A stretch of 64,000 bases of DNA from Sporosarcina koreensis. GTDB lineage: Bacteria; Bacillota; Bacilli; Bacillales_A; Planococcaceae. Below are positions 42,199 to 50,356 of this stretch, in pieces; within the stretch, counting starts at the first letter, position 1, and each line of letters opens with the position of its first letter. The position numbers were made by a program, and so were the translations under genes. The notes under the pieces are model-generated. The model saw only the letters and a list, made by a program, of their open reading frames with translations. It was not told where the DNA came from and did not search any database. The stretch covers positions 1 to 64,000 of the forward strand of contig NZ_LQYA01000023.1 of the NCBI RefSeq assembly GCF_001531445.1, written 5' to 3'.

Positions 42199-43464
42199 TT
42201 ATTCTAATGAAGAGTAGTCGTTGCCAGCTGTTTCTCGTAGATATTCAGCTAGCACTCTCGTTCCTTTCAATAGATCTTCACTATCGGCGTGCTCTGACGG
42301 GTTATGGCTAACCCCGTCGCGGCAAGGGATGAATACTAGCCCGCATGGCCAGCGTTTGGCCAAATTCATAACATCATGCCCAGCCCCGCTATCTAACGGC
42401 ATCGATGACAATCCAATTTTCTCGCAAATATGTGTGAGCTTAGCTTGTATGGATGCATCGAGTTGGATTGGTTCATCATCAACGAGCGTTTGAATCGTAA
42501 TCACAACCGGTCTGTCCCTTTGGACTGCTAGTGCGAAATTGTTAATTCTACTAACGAGTTCGTGTTTTGCTTGTGCGTTCGTACTCCGGATATCGACGAC
42601 TAACACGACTTCTCCCGGTATCATGCTTATCGCATTCGGGCTGTTTTGTATCGTGCTGACAGTAGCTACAAGCGGGACATTTTGTTGTTGATTGATGTCT
42701 ACCGTTGTTTCCTCAATGAAGCTGATGATCGGTGCAATCGCGACAAGTGCGTCCTGACGTTCATCCATCGGCGTGGTGCCTGTATGGTTTGTTTTTCCGA
42801 CAGAAGTGATTCGGAGTCTAGTAGGTTGGGCAATTGCTTGCACAATCCCGATATCTCTTTTGGACTTCTCCAGCTTCTTTGCTTGTTCAATATGCAATTC
42901 GACAAATTGTTCAAGTTGATGATCTTCCAGTCGGGCTTCATGAAGTAACTCCCAGTCCAAATCACAGTTTGTAAACGCTTTCTTTAAGGTGATGCCGCTA
43001 CTATCTTCAAGGGAAGCAAGTTTGTCTTTATCCAACAGCCCGCAGATTGCTTTACTGCCAATCGTAGAAACATTGAAGCGCGCGGATTCCTCGCAGGCAA
43101 ATGCAATAACGGCAATGTTCTTTGTCGGCTGGAAGGATTGCTCTTTGAGTAGTTTCACTGCCGCTAGGCTTGCGACTACACCAGCCGCGCCATCGTAGCC
43201 TCCGCCGTTGTAAACAGTATCGAGGTGGGAACCGGTGGCAATCCAACCTGCTGCTTCATCGACTTTCCACAAAGCCCATTGGTTACCTGCAGCATCTTGA
43301 TAGGTTTGCAGTCCAAGGTCTTTGGCGATGTACCGGAATTGTTCCTGTGATGCCTGCTCTTCCTTCGTATAACCAAGACGTGAAAATCCTTCTGCCTGGT
43401 CCATTGTGTTTACAAGATTGACTTGCAGAAGCTTTTCTTCGATCCACGTAGTCAGATGTTGCAT
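42199..43464 (-). CDS. M20 family hydantoinase/carbamoylase-type amidohydrolase
   Basis: 421 residues. GSHLDTVYNGGGYDGAAGVV, FACEESARFNVSTIGSKA, ELHIEQAKKLEKS, TNHTGTTPMDERQDA and GVSHNPSEHAD are diagnostic for allantoate amidohydrolase, N-carbamoyl-L-amino acid hydrolase and beta-ureidopropionase. It releases ammonia or CO2 from a carbamoyl or ureido compound using two metals. GGAGGAG precedes the ATG. It lies in the abg-like operon, so the operon may handle more than aminobenzoyl-glutamate. Exact substrate unknown. Confidence 0.88.
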   Translation of the reverse strand: MQHLTTWIEEKLLQVNLVNTMDQAEGFSRLGYTKEEQASQEQFRYIAKDLGLQTYQDAAGNQWALWKVDEAAGWIATGSHLDTVYNGGGYDGAAGVVASLAAVKLLKEQSFQPTKNIAVIAFACEESARFNVSTIGSKAICGLLDKDKLASLEDSSGITLKKAFTNCDLDWELLHEARLEDHQLEQFVELHIEQAKKLEKSKRDIGIVQAIAQPTRLRITSVGKTNHTGTTPMDERQDALVAIAPIISFIEETTVDINQQQNVPLVATVSTIQNSPNAISMIPGEVVLVVDIRSTNAQAKHELVSRINNFALAVQRDRPVVITIQTLVDDEPIQLDASIQAKLTHICEKIGLSSMPLDSGAGHDVMNLAKRWPCGLVFIPCRDGVSHNPSEHADSEDLLKGTRVLAEYLRETAGNDYSSLE

Positions 43465-43467
43465 CGT

Positions 43468-44793
43468 TTACTCCTCCTTTCCAAAGAGAAGTTCTTGGTC
43501 CGAAAAGCGATACACATTGCTAGGACGTCCTCTTGGTGTCGTTTGTGTTTTATCGTAAATCTCAATGATACCTGTTTGCTGTAATTCCAATAAAATCCTG
43601 CGGGCGTTTCGCTTTGTGTTCGTGAACCATTGCGCCACATCGTCAGCTGTAAATTCCTGTTTGTTATAGCGCTGACAATTAAAGGCCAATCGCAACACAT
43701 CGCGTGCGTTGCTGTCCGTCAATTGGAAACGTTCCTGCAAGATTGTCCGCAACTCGGTAGTGTTCAACATATTTGAATAATCGCTTTGAACTTTTTGCGT
43801 AATATCTTTTTTTGTTTTCACAATCAGAAGATAGGGCTCTTCATCTGCTTTTAATTGATTGAGACCATGTCGTACATGTTGTTCAGCTTCTACAACAGTT
43901 TGTCCATAACCGATTGTAAAACCGATATCCAATTGGTCATTCAATTTGAATGTTCCGATAGTAGTTAGTAAGGATGATTCAATATCTTCATCAATTTCGC
44001 CTTTCGTCGTGTAGATCGAGTAAAGGCCGTCTGCGATTTCAACGAAGGAGCCGTTCAATTTTTGCGTTAACGTCAGAAGGTGTTTCTTAACGAGTAAGTC
44101 TTGGTGCTTCCATTCAAATATCGATTTCTCGATATTTTCATTGGCATTTAACACTTGGCAGCCTATCACAGCCATCTGTAAGTTTTCAAAGTGTTTGGAC
44201 TGCGCTTTTTTAATCAGCAATTCAATAGACAATTTGATTGCAATGTAGGAAGGGGTCAGCCGGTAGACCGGAACATCGGCTTCTTTTAGCCGATCATATA
44301 CTTCCTTCATAGCTGTAATGGCAACTTCGGTTTTCTGATCTTTATAAAGTTTTTCGTGAAGAAAAGAGAGTTGCTTACCATCTCCGTTACAAGAAGAAGG
44401 GATCGTTTCGAAATGAAGGTAATTTAAGTCGTAAAAAGAAACTACTTTTTGCACTTCTTCAGCCGTAATATAATCAATGCTCACAGACCGAATGATTCTA
44501 CCTTCGTTTGCTTGTATTTCTAATAGTTTTCCAAAAAAGCTTGAACCGTGCAAATAAGGAAAACTCGCTTGTTCTTCCTTAACTAAGCCATGTTGTAGAG
44601 CGTACATATGATTCATCATTCCGGAAAACAACCACTGATCCACGATGGGACGTCCTTGCTCAATCAGTGCAGGCAATTCGGTCACTGTTTCGTAGATAAA
44701 AGGGATACATTTTGTATTAGGAAACTCCTCCGCAACTGACAAAATCTTACCAACTGATTCCGCAGGCCCGACAACGCCGATTGTGACTAGCAA
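43468..44793 (-). CDS. Large transcriptional regulator of the abg-like operon
   Basis: 441 residues from TTG 44793, which has AGAGGGGG eight bases upstream; an earlier TTG at 44817 would include that site. The N-terminal half resembles a periplasmic-binding/receiver-like sensor (LVTIGVVGPAESVGKILSVA). The middle (about 270-350) is reminiscent of degenerate GGDEF/cyclase-like folds of CdaR type (YSIYTTKGEIDEDIESSL, DIGFTIGYGQTVVEAEQHV). The C-terminus is a winged helix (DDVAQWFTNTKRNARRILLELQQTGIIEIYDK). First gene of the operon, three bases before the hydrolase, so probably autoregulatory. No named family. Confidence 0.65.
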   Translation of the reverse strand: MLVTIGVVGPAESVGKILSVAEEFPNTKCIPFIYETVTELPALIEQGRPIVDQWLFSGMMNHMYALQHGLVKEEQASFPYLHGSSFFGKLLEIQANEGRIIRSVSIDYITAEEVQKVVSFYDLNYLHFETIPSSCNGDGKQLSFLHEKLYKDQKTEVAITAMKEVYDRLKEADVPVYRLTPSYIAIKLSIELLIKKAQSKHFENLQMAVIGCQVLNANENIEKSIFEWKHQDLLVKKHLLTLTQKLNGSFVEIADGLYSIYTTKGEIDEDIESSLLTTIGTFKLNDQLDIGFTIGYGQTVVEAEQHVRHGLNQLKADEEPYLLIVKTKKDITQKVQSDYSNMLNTTELRTILQERFQLTDSNARDVLRLAFNCQRYNKQEFTADDVAQWFTNTKRNARRILLELQQTGIIEIYDKTQTTPRGRPSNVYRFSDQELLFGKEE

Positions 44794-44825
44794 TATCCCA
44801 TCCCCCTCTGTATTCAATGAATCTA

Positions 44826-44857
44826 TATAAGGACAAATTCCTTTAAGTTTCCTTATA
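44826..44857. promoter_or_regulatory. Inverted repeat upstream of the operon regulator, candidate operator
   Basis: TATAAGGA (44826-44833) and TCCTTATA (44850-44857) are perfect inverted arms 16 bases apart. The interior also repeats the half-site as TTCCTTTA. It lies 35-65 bases upstream of the regulator start. Confidence 0.45.
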
Positions 44858-44864
44858 CGTTACT

Positions 44865-44878
44865 ATAAAGCGCTTTCA
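44865..44878 (-). promoter_or_regulatory. Possible catabolite-responsive element (cre)
   Basis: On the minus strand TGAAAGCGCTTTAT matches the cre consensus TGWAANCGNTNWCA at all but the last two positions. It lies upstream of the abg-like operon next to the candidate operator. Confidence 0.35.
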
Positions 44879-45021
44879 TTGTCTATATGTTTTTCTTTGG
44901 AAATATTAGATAGTTCGCAATGACATTGCTATGAAGCGGTTTAAGAGAGGGAAATTATGTTTAGGGAAGGGAAATTGAATCAACAGCAACCGTTCCTGAT
45001 GAAGGAAATAGAGACACCAAA

Positions 45022-45064
45022 AATAACCCATCCTTGAGAGATTGCTCACTTAGGATGGGTTATC
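45022..45064. terminator. Terminator of the LysM/GH18 gene
   Basis: AATAACCCATCC pairs with GGATGGGTTAT. It lies just beyond the minus-strand stop. Confidence 0.65.
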
Positions 45065-45093
45065 TTATCATTGATTCACTCGGAATCCTCAAT

Positions 45094-46236
45094 CTACACT
45101 CTCTTCCGTATCGTGAAAGTGTCTCCAAGCAATAGCCAGTTTTGCGGGAAGGGGTAGCCAAGCACCCAGTAACTGATGCCTCGGAGTTTATAGTCTTTTA
45201 CCATATTGAACTTTGCTTGTGCGCTACGGGCGTCTTCAAACCAGACTTCATGGGTGCGCCCTTGCTCGTCGGTGTAACGGAAAAATGGAGATTGTGTTTT
45301 CGTGTCATATTGAATGGCTACTTGATGTTGAATGGCTCGACGGACCGCTTCCTGTGCGCTGAATGTTTCAGCTTCCTGCCCTTGAACGAAAGGAAGAAGC
45401 CAGTCTCGTGCATAAATTTGGAAGCCGAAAAAAATTTTGTCCCGCGGTATGACCGTGACAGCATAGTCGAGAACCTTTTTAATCTCATTAATGGGTGAAA
45501 TCGCTTGAGCAGGTCCCTTTCGATATCCCCATTCGTATGTCATCAGTACAACAAAATCGACGATTCTACCGTGCGCTTGATAATCATGCGCTTCAAATAG
45601 CAATCCTTTTTGTTCACTACTCGTTTTTGGAGCAAGAGCTGATGATACAGAATATCCCTCTGGATGTAACCGATCGACCGCAAGTTGTAAAAATTGATTG
45701 TAATTCTCTCGGTCAGCAGGATACACATTTTCAAAATCGATGTTTAATCCCTGATACCCTTTCTCTTTCATAACAGCAAGTACATTCGTAATGACCTTTT
45801 CTTGAAGTTCACGACTTGATAGGACAGTATGAGCAAGGTCAGATCCGGTTTCTGTGGCACTGAAATTTGTGATAGCCATCACTGGCACGATTCGTTCGGC
45901 AGTTGCGGATTTGAGCATTTCCTCATCATCGAGAGTCGTTAAACTACCATCCTCTTTCACGCTATACACAAATGGCATCCAGTACGTTAAATAACGGCCG
46001 ACTTCTTGAATCTCCCTCGCGCCTGTTTCCCCTGTATTGATTGTATAGGCATTCACATCAATGACTGGCTTTTGGGCGGTTGAACGGGAAACGGTCGGTA
46101 TTACAAGCGCTTGACCGATGACTAATGCATTCGGGTTTTCCAATTGGTTGGCCGATGCAATTTGATTCATTGTAACACCGTATTGATTGGCAATTGCCCA
46201 CAAAGAATCTCCCTGTCTGACGACATGAATCTGCAA
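45094..46236 (-). CDS. LysM-containing GH18 glycosidase (SleL/YaaH-like)
   Basis: 380 residues from TTG 46236, with AAGGAGA eight bases upstream; an ATG at 46260 touches another GGAG and is less likely. One LysM domain (VVRQGDSLWAIANQYGVTMN, about 1-45) binds peptidoglycan. The GH18 barrel follows with YQGLNIDFENV, matching DxxDxDxE and its catalytic glutamate. SleL/YaaH proteins are N-acetylglucosaminidases of spore cortex fragments and usually carry two LysM domains. No signal peptide, as in spore-coat enzymes that load from the mother cell. Monocistronic. Confidence 0.85.
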   Translation of the reverse strand: MQIHVVRQGDSLWAIANQYGVTMNQIASANQLENPNALVIGQALVIPTVSRSTAQKPVIDVNAYTINTGETGAREIQEVGRYLTYWMPFVYSVKEDGSLTTLDDEEMLKSATAERIVPVMAITNFSATETGSDLAHTVLSSRELQEKVITNVLAVMKEKGYQGLNIDFENVYPADRENYNQFLQLAVDRLHPEGYSVSSALAPKTSSEQKGLLFEAHDYQAHGRIVDFVVLMTYEWGYRKGPAQAISPINEIKKVLDYAVTVIPRDKIFFGFQIYARDWLLPFVQGQEAETFSAQEAVRRAIQHQVAIQYDTKTQSPFFRYTDEQGRTHEVWFEDARSAQAKFNMVKDYKLRGISYWVLGYPFPQNWLLLGDTFTIRKRV

Positions 46237-46338
46237 TGCACTTCTCTCCTTATTCTTCATCTCCTTTATGGTATTCCGATGGGAAACGGGATGTTATCAC
46301 GTATTAGTAAGGGGGATGGAAGTCCAATCGAATAAAAA

Positions 46339-46381
46339 AATGAGGAACCAAATCAAACTAGAATTTGATAGATTCCTCATT
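46339..46381. terminator. Terminator of the lipoprotein gene
   Basis: AATGAGGAA pairs with TTCCTCATT, and an inner ATCAAA/TTTGAT stem extends it. It follows the minus-strand stop at 46405. Confidence 0.65.
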
Positions 46382-46404
46382 CTATTGATTACGGCGGCAA
46401 ACAT

Positions 46405-46944
46405 TTATTCCAAGCCGCCACTATACAAGCTTCTCAACAATTGTTTGTCGCCGAGGTATGACATTTTTGCAATTTGGTCGTCGCGCATAATGGCGACACC
46501 TGTTACTTCGATCGCCGTTTTCTCCCCGTCTTTATTCACATAATCCAGATCGACTGTAAAGTTATAATTTGTTGGCGTCTCTTCGTTTTGCTCCACTGTG
46601 ACATCGTTTACCTTTAACTGATAGTCGTATCTGTCGGCTACAGTATGGAACATATCAAACTCATCCGTTCGAGTGTATAGCTCGAATGTGCTTTCCGTAA
46701 AGTAAGGTCCGTACGTTTCCTTTAAATATGACATGTATTGAGCGTATTCTTCCTCGAATTTTCCTTCGTCGTCCGAGAAGTAGTTCTGGAAAATAGCTTT
46801 TTCATCGGGCGCATTCATTTGCAGTTCGACAACCTTTTTTACCGTTTCCTTAATTTGATCTTGCTCATCGAACTTCGAACAACCTGCAAATAGTATGCAG
46901 AATGCGATGAAAAATATAGCAATTCCTCTTTCTCTCTTCTTCAT
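46405..46944 (-). CDS. Hypothetical lipoprotein
   Basis: 179 residues with a lipoprotein signal ending FAGCSK, so it is membrane-anchored outside the cell. The mature part is acidic, with an NTF2-like alternation of helices and strands (YDYQLKVNDVTVEQNE, YNFTVDLDYVNKDGEKTAIEVTG). Such lipoproteins are common in Bacillales without known function. A GAGGTGAGAGG ribosome region precedes the ATG. Confidence 0.65.
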   Translation of the reverse strand: MKKRERGIAIFFIAFCILFAGCSKFDEQDQIKETVKKVVELQMNAPDEKAIFQNYFSDDEGKFEEEYAQYMSYLKETYGPYFTESTFELYTRTDEFDMFHTVADRYDYQLKVNDVTVEQNEETPTNYNFTVDLDYVNKDGEKTAIEVTGVAIMRDDQIAKMSYLGDKQLLRSLYSGGLE

Positions 46945-47037
46945 CCTCTCACCTCGTATCTTCGCAGTTTCTGTTAACTATTTATACGAATGATGAGAGA
47001 TAAATGATTCATTTTCTTCTACTATCATAGCGTTGGA

Positions 47038-47095
47038 TTTTTATCGATCATTTCCCGGCTTTTATTGTCATTTTGTGACCTCTGACCTAATGAAA
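47038..47095. repeat. ATCGATCATTTCCC block upstream of the sigma operon
   Basis: TTATCGATCATTTCCC...TATTGTCATTTTGTGACCTCTGACCTAAT repeats the block found at 12473-12595 and 15270-15320. It lies about 45 bases before the ECF promoter. Confidence 0.5.
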
Positions 47096-47137
47096 TTTGC
47101 GTTAAAAGAACACCCTAAAAACTTTTTTAAAACACTA

Positions 47138-47163
47138 TGAAACTTTTCCTGAAAATCTCCGTC
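47138..47163 (+). promoter_or_regulatory. ECF-sigma promoter of the deacetylase-sigma-anti-sigma operon
   Basis: TGAAAC (47138-47143), 16 bases, CGTC (47160-47163), continuing TGTACGTTGCTT as in both SLH promoters. Its place before the operon that encodes a sigma factor suggests autoregulation. Confidence 0.72.
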
Positions 47164-47198
47164 TGTACGTTGCTTGATTGACAGTGGAGGTAAAGACT

Positions 47199-48452
47199 AT
47201 GAGGAAATTGCCGTTAGTTGTTTTCTTAATCGTATTTATTATAAGTGTTGGAGCGATATGGATTTTGATTGAAACGCAAGGAAGAGTGTTTGCGCAAAGT
47301 ACGGATCGGTTTCTCGCAAAGAGGGAATTTGAACGGGTACTGACTTTGCAAGAGCGCCAGCCGATTTATATGAAGGGCGCTGCCTTGACGCAGATTGGTG
47401 TGTTGGAGGCGGATCAGCCTGTTGCGATCACGGGTGAGGATGAGGTGTATTATGAGCTTCGGCTCGGAAATATGTCTGCCTTTGTCCGTAAGGGGCAGGG
47501 GACGGTCGAAAAGAAGAAGCTTTCGACAGTTGTCCAAATGGAGCGGTTGGCTGCCGTTCACGCATTGCAAAAAACCGCAGTGTATGAGAATGCTAACTTA
47601 GAGAGCAGTGTTATCATGGAATTGGAAGAAGGCTATCGCTATCCAGTCGTGCGGGAGGAAGGAGATTGGTATATCCTAACGATAGCGGAGCGGCCGGGAT
47701 ATATTCATAAGCAGTCTGTTGCATTGGATGCGGGATTGCCTGTGCTTGTCTACCATCAGGTGTTACCGCTTGAGTTGATGAGCACGATGAATAGCACGAT
47801 TTCGTTGGAATCATTTGAGCAGCAGATGGGATACTTGGCGGAGCATCATTTCGAGACGTTGACAGCACATCAGCTTTATGATTATTTGGAGGGACGTCTC
47901 GTTGTACCGAACAAAGCGGTGCTCCTTACATTCGATGACGGGTTATTATCGACGAAGGAATATGCGTATCCGATTTTAAAGCAATACGGGTTTACGGCGC
48001 TTCAGCATATTATTTCTTCGCGAACGGGTCGGGCAGAGGGAGCGCAACTGTTTGATGCGGAAGGCCCGCTGCAATTTTTTACCGTGGGGGATATAGAAGA
48101 GTTGGCGGATGTTTTCCAATTTGAAGCCCATACGTATGAATTGCATTCATTGAATGAGGATACGGGCACAGGGATTGTGTTTGATCAATCAAAAGAAGAG
48201 ATCCTATTGGATTTACAGCGAAATATCGAGCAAGTGCCTACAGCCGTTTCAATCGCGTATCCGTTTGGGCATTATAATGGGGATTTCATTGCGGCGGCGA
48301 AAGAGACGGGATTGCTGATCGGCTTTACGACGACGGAAGGGTATGCCAATCGGAAGACGTCAAATTATGAAGTATGCCGATACGGAGTAACCGAGAAAAA
48401 GTCGTTCGAACAATTTGTTGCGTATGTGGAGGGTGACATGACGTGGCCGTAG
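47199..48452 (+). CDS. Secreted polysaccharide deacetylase with N-terminal SH3-like region
   Basis: 417 residues from ATG 47199, which has GGAGG eight bases upstream; an in-frame TTG at 47178 would lie at the transcription start. An N-terminal signal anchor (LPLVVFLIVFIISVGAIWIL) leads to an SH3b-like region (about 70-175, AVYENANLESSVIMELEEGY...GDWYILTIAERPGYIHKQ). The NodB domain follows with LTFDDGLLSTKEYAYPIL (catalytic Asp and metal Asp), FEAHTYELH (metal histidines) and AYPFGHYN. It should deacetylate peptidoglycan or a secondary wall glycan. First gene of the ECF sigma operon, linking the regulon to the cell wall. Confidence 0.85.
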   Translation: MRKLPLVVFLIVFIISVGAIWILIETQGRVFAQSTDRFLAKREFERVLTLQERQPIYMKGAALTQIGVLEADQPVAITGEDEVYYELRLGNMSAFVRKGQGTVEKKKLSTVVQMERLAAVHALQKTAVYENANLESSVIMELEEGYRYPVVREEGDWYILTIAERPGYIHKQSVALDAGLPVLVYHQVLPLELMSTMNSTISLESFEQQMGYLAEHHFETLTAHQLYDYLEGRLVVPNKAVLLTFDDGLLSTKEYAYPILKQYGFTALQHIISSRTGRAEGAQLFDAEGPLQFFTVGDIEELADVFQFEAHTYELHSLNEDTGTGIVFDQSKEEILLDLQRNIEQVPTAVSIAYPFGHYNGDFIAAAKETGLLIGFTTTEGYANRKTSNYEVCRYGVTEKKSFEQFVAYVEGDMTWP

Positions 48453-48472
48453 AAGAGGGTGAGGGTTCATAA

Positions 48473-48970
48473 ATGAGTAGTATTGATCAAATAATCGATG
48501 AGCATTCGCGTTATTTAGTGCGAATCGCTTATTTATATGTGAAGAATTGGTCGACTGCCGAAGATATTGTGCAAGAAGTATTTGTTACGTATTTTCAAAA
48601 GAGTGACCAGTTTCGCAATGAAGCGTCGTTGAAGACGTATTTAACAAAAATGACTGCCAATCGAGCAAAAGATTATTTGCGCTCGTGGAAGCATAAAAAA
48701 GATGTGCTGTTCGATACAATCTTTGTTTCGGAAAAAGGTGCGGATGAAGTCGTGTTGGAGCAAGAACGGCTGGCGTCACTTGAAAAGAATCTTTTCCAGC
48801 TTCCGTTAAAATACCGCGAACCTTTAATCTTGTTTTATTATGACGAGCAATCGATCGCGGAAATAGCAGACTATCTGCAGCTGAATGAAAATACCGTGAA
48901 AACACGGCTGCGAAGGGCAAAGCAGCAGCTCAAGGAATTTTTTGAGGAAGAGGAGGTGGAGAGCAAATGA
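48473..48970 (+). CDS. ECF RNA polymerase sigma factor (candidate master of the TGAAAC-N16-CGTC regulon)
   Basis: 165 residues with region 2 (IAYLYVKNWSTAEDIVQEVFVTYF, LKTYLTKMTANRAKDYLRSW) and region 4 (LPLKYREPLILFYYDEQSIAEIADYLQLNENTVKTRLRRAKQQLK). Preceded by GAGGGTGAGGG. It overlaps the anti-sigma gene by four bases and follows the deacetylase by 20. Because the operon's own promoter matches those of the SLH genes, I infer that this sigma, and not the paralogue at 27994, recognises that sequence. Confidence 0.92.
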   Translation: MSSIDQIIDEHSRYLVRIAYLYVKNWSTAEDIVQEVFVTYFQKSDQFRNEASLKTYLTKMTANRAKDYLRSWKHKKDVLFDTIFVSEKGADEVVLEQERLASLEKNLFQLPLKYREPLILFYYDEQSIAEIADYLQLNENTVKTRLRRAKQQLKEFFEEEEVESK

Positions 48971-50043
48971 ATGAATTCAAACGCAAGCTCGATGACATGA
49001 TGGGCGATACGTCGATGCAGGAACGGCGGATCAAGCAGCGTGTACGCGAAAAGCTGCAGACGCCACCGGCTAGGAAGTTTTCTTGGCAAGTGCTGTTTGT
49101 CTCGGCTGCGCTTCCTGTCGTGGCATTGGTTCTTTTTCTAGCGATTGACCCGATGAACTATCTTTCTGCAGACCAGGGGCCAGGCACCCCATATGATCCG
49201 CTTGATGATTTGGCGCAAATCTCGGCACTGCAAAAGAAGAAGCAACTGTCGGCCGTTGAGTATGAGGAATTTGCTGCGCTTCCGCATTTTGACGAAGTCG
49301 AAGGACTGCATTATGTGGATAAAGAAGCATTTTCATTACAAGGGAGTTCGGATGTTTTCCATACGGTCATTGAGCGCAAAGCGAATTTATTCGATGAAGT
49401 TGTCTATGAGGCGGGCGATATTGTTCGCACGATGACGAACACGTCAAGCCATTTACCGACCTATATGGATGCCTATTACGAGGTGATTGCGGTTCCGGGG
49501 GATCGGGTTGTGTTGAAAAACGGCAAGTTGCGCATCAACGGCAAACCGGTGAAATCCGATCTTATGGATCGCTATGAAGAACAGGAAGTGAAGATTTTAG
49601 GAGGCTATGACCAGCTGTTGAATGCGCGGGAATATTTATTGTTGAACCATTTCCCTGCCAATGAAACGGTGCAGGGGGCAACGATTACACCTGTGCACAA
49701 AATTTACGGACAAGTGGTAGGTATTGCAACGGAAGAGCGAACCGACTCGATTTATATCGATTATTTATCTGATCAGCTTACGGGCGATTATACACCTGAG
49801 CAATACTTTGATTTGTATTTGTACGATGATCTGTTAGGCTTCGGCAATTTGCCAGAAACGCCGCTGTTTGCACAACTGAACCGGTTGGGCGAATTGTTCC
49901 TGGAGGCATCGTACAGGACAGCGACCCCTGTTTCTGACAGTGAAGTAGAAATCCGCTACCAATATGGCCGTACAGGAGTAGCCGAGCAGGTGTTTCATAT
50001 GAAACGGGAATCGAACTCAAATCGCTGGGTAATAGAAGAATAA
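48967..50043 (+). CDS. Presumed anti-sigma factor with a degenerate signal peptidase I (S26) domain
   Basis: 358 residues. A short basic N-terminus (1-36) would bind the sigma factor; a transmembrane helix spans about 41-60. The extracytoplasmic part resembles type I signal peptidase: GSSD (126-129) at box B, GDIV (150-153) at box C, YYEVIAVPGD (170-179) plus NGKLRINGKPV (185-195) at box D, and PVHKIYGQVVG (242-252). Box B lacks the M-x-P-T context and the catalytic lysine position of box D is Tyr171, so proteolysis is unlikely. A binding or sensing role is inferred. The remaining 100 residues end in an NTF2-like segment. Confidence 0.75.
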   Translation: MNEFKRKLDDMMGDTSMQERRIKQRVREKLQTPPARKFSWQVLFVSAALPVVALVLFLAIDPMNYLSADQGPGTPYDPLDDLAQISALQKKKQLSAVEYEEFAALPHFDEVEGLHYVDKEAFSLQGSSDVFHTVIERKANLFDEVVYEAGDIVRTMTNTSSHLPTYMDAYYEVIAVPGDRVVLKNGKLRINGKPVKSDLMDRYEEQEVKILGGYDQLLNAREYLLLNHFPANETVQGATITPVHKIYGQVVGIATEERTDSIYIDYLSDQLTGDYTPEQYFDLYLYDDLLGFGNLPETPLFAQLNRLGELFLEASYRTATPVSDSEVEIRYQYGRTGVAEQVFHMKRESNSNRWVIEE

Positions 50044-50082
50044 TGCTGAAGGGGGATGGGACCCCCGACATTTATTTCGGAA

Positions 50083-50151
50083 ACCAGGTTGGCAGCCGTT
50101 CAGAAATAGCCGTCAACCAACCGCTTCATATAAAGGGCGCGCTAACCTGGT
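50083..50151. other. Structured intergenic segment closed by an ACCAGGTT/AACCTGGT stem
   Basis: ACCAGGTT (50083-50090) and AACCTGGT (50144-50151) are perfect complements enclosing a GC-rich interior with further pairing options. A GGGGG/CCCCC hairpin (50051-50075) precedes it and a CTTCGAAGG/CTTCGAAG hairpin (50170-50188) follows. Some of this probably terminates the anti-sigma operon. No known RNA class fits. Confidence 0.3.
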
Positions 50152-50187
50152 CCTCGAACTACTTTTTCTTCGAAGGAGCCCTTCGAA

Positions 50188-50322
50188 GGTGCCTGTGCAA
50201 GACACAATTCAGATTATGAACTACAATCGCATAAATGAACGAGAGAATCCAGTAACATCTAACTTTTCTTGTATTTTTATCACTTATGATGAATTGTCAT
50301 AAATGTGCCTTGCACAGGCACC
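50188..50322. mobile_element. MITE-like element (GGTGCCTGTGCAAG ends), copy 2
   Basis: 135 bases from GGTGCCTGTGCAAGACACAATT to its mirrored end GAATTGTCATAAATG...TTGCACAGGCACC. Same layout as 31484 and 56296; noncoding. Confidence 0.7.
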
Positions 50323-50356
50323 ACACTGAAATTATCAATCAATCGTGGAGGAAAGG

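Noticed and set aside
49175-49195. GGGGCCAGGCACCCC palindrome resembling the MITE-like terminus
   Set aside because: It lies in the coding region of the anti-sigma gene and reads normally; the match to the element end is only six bases.
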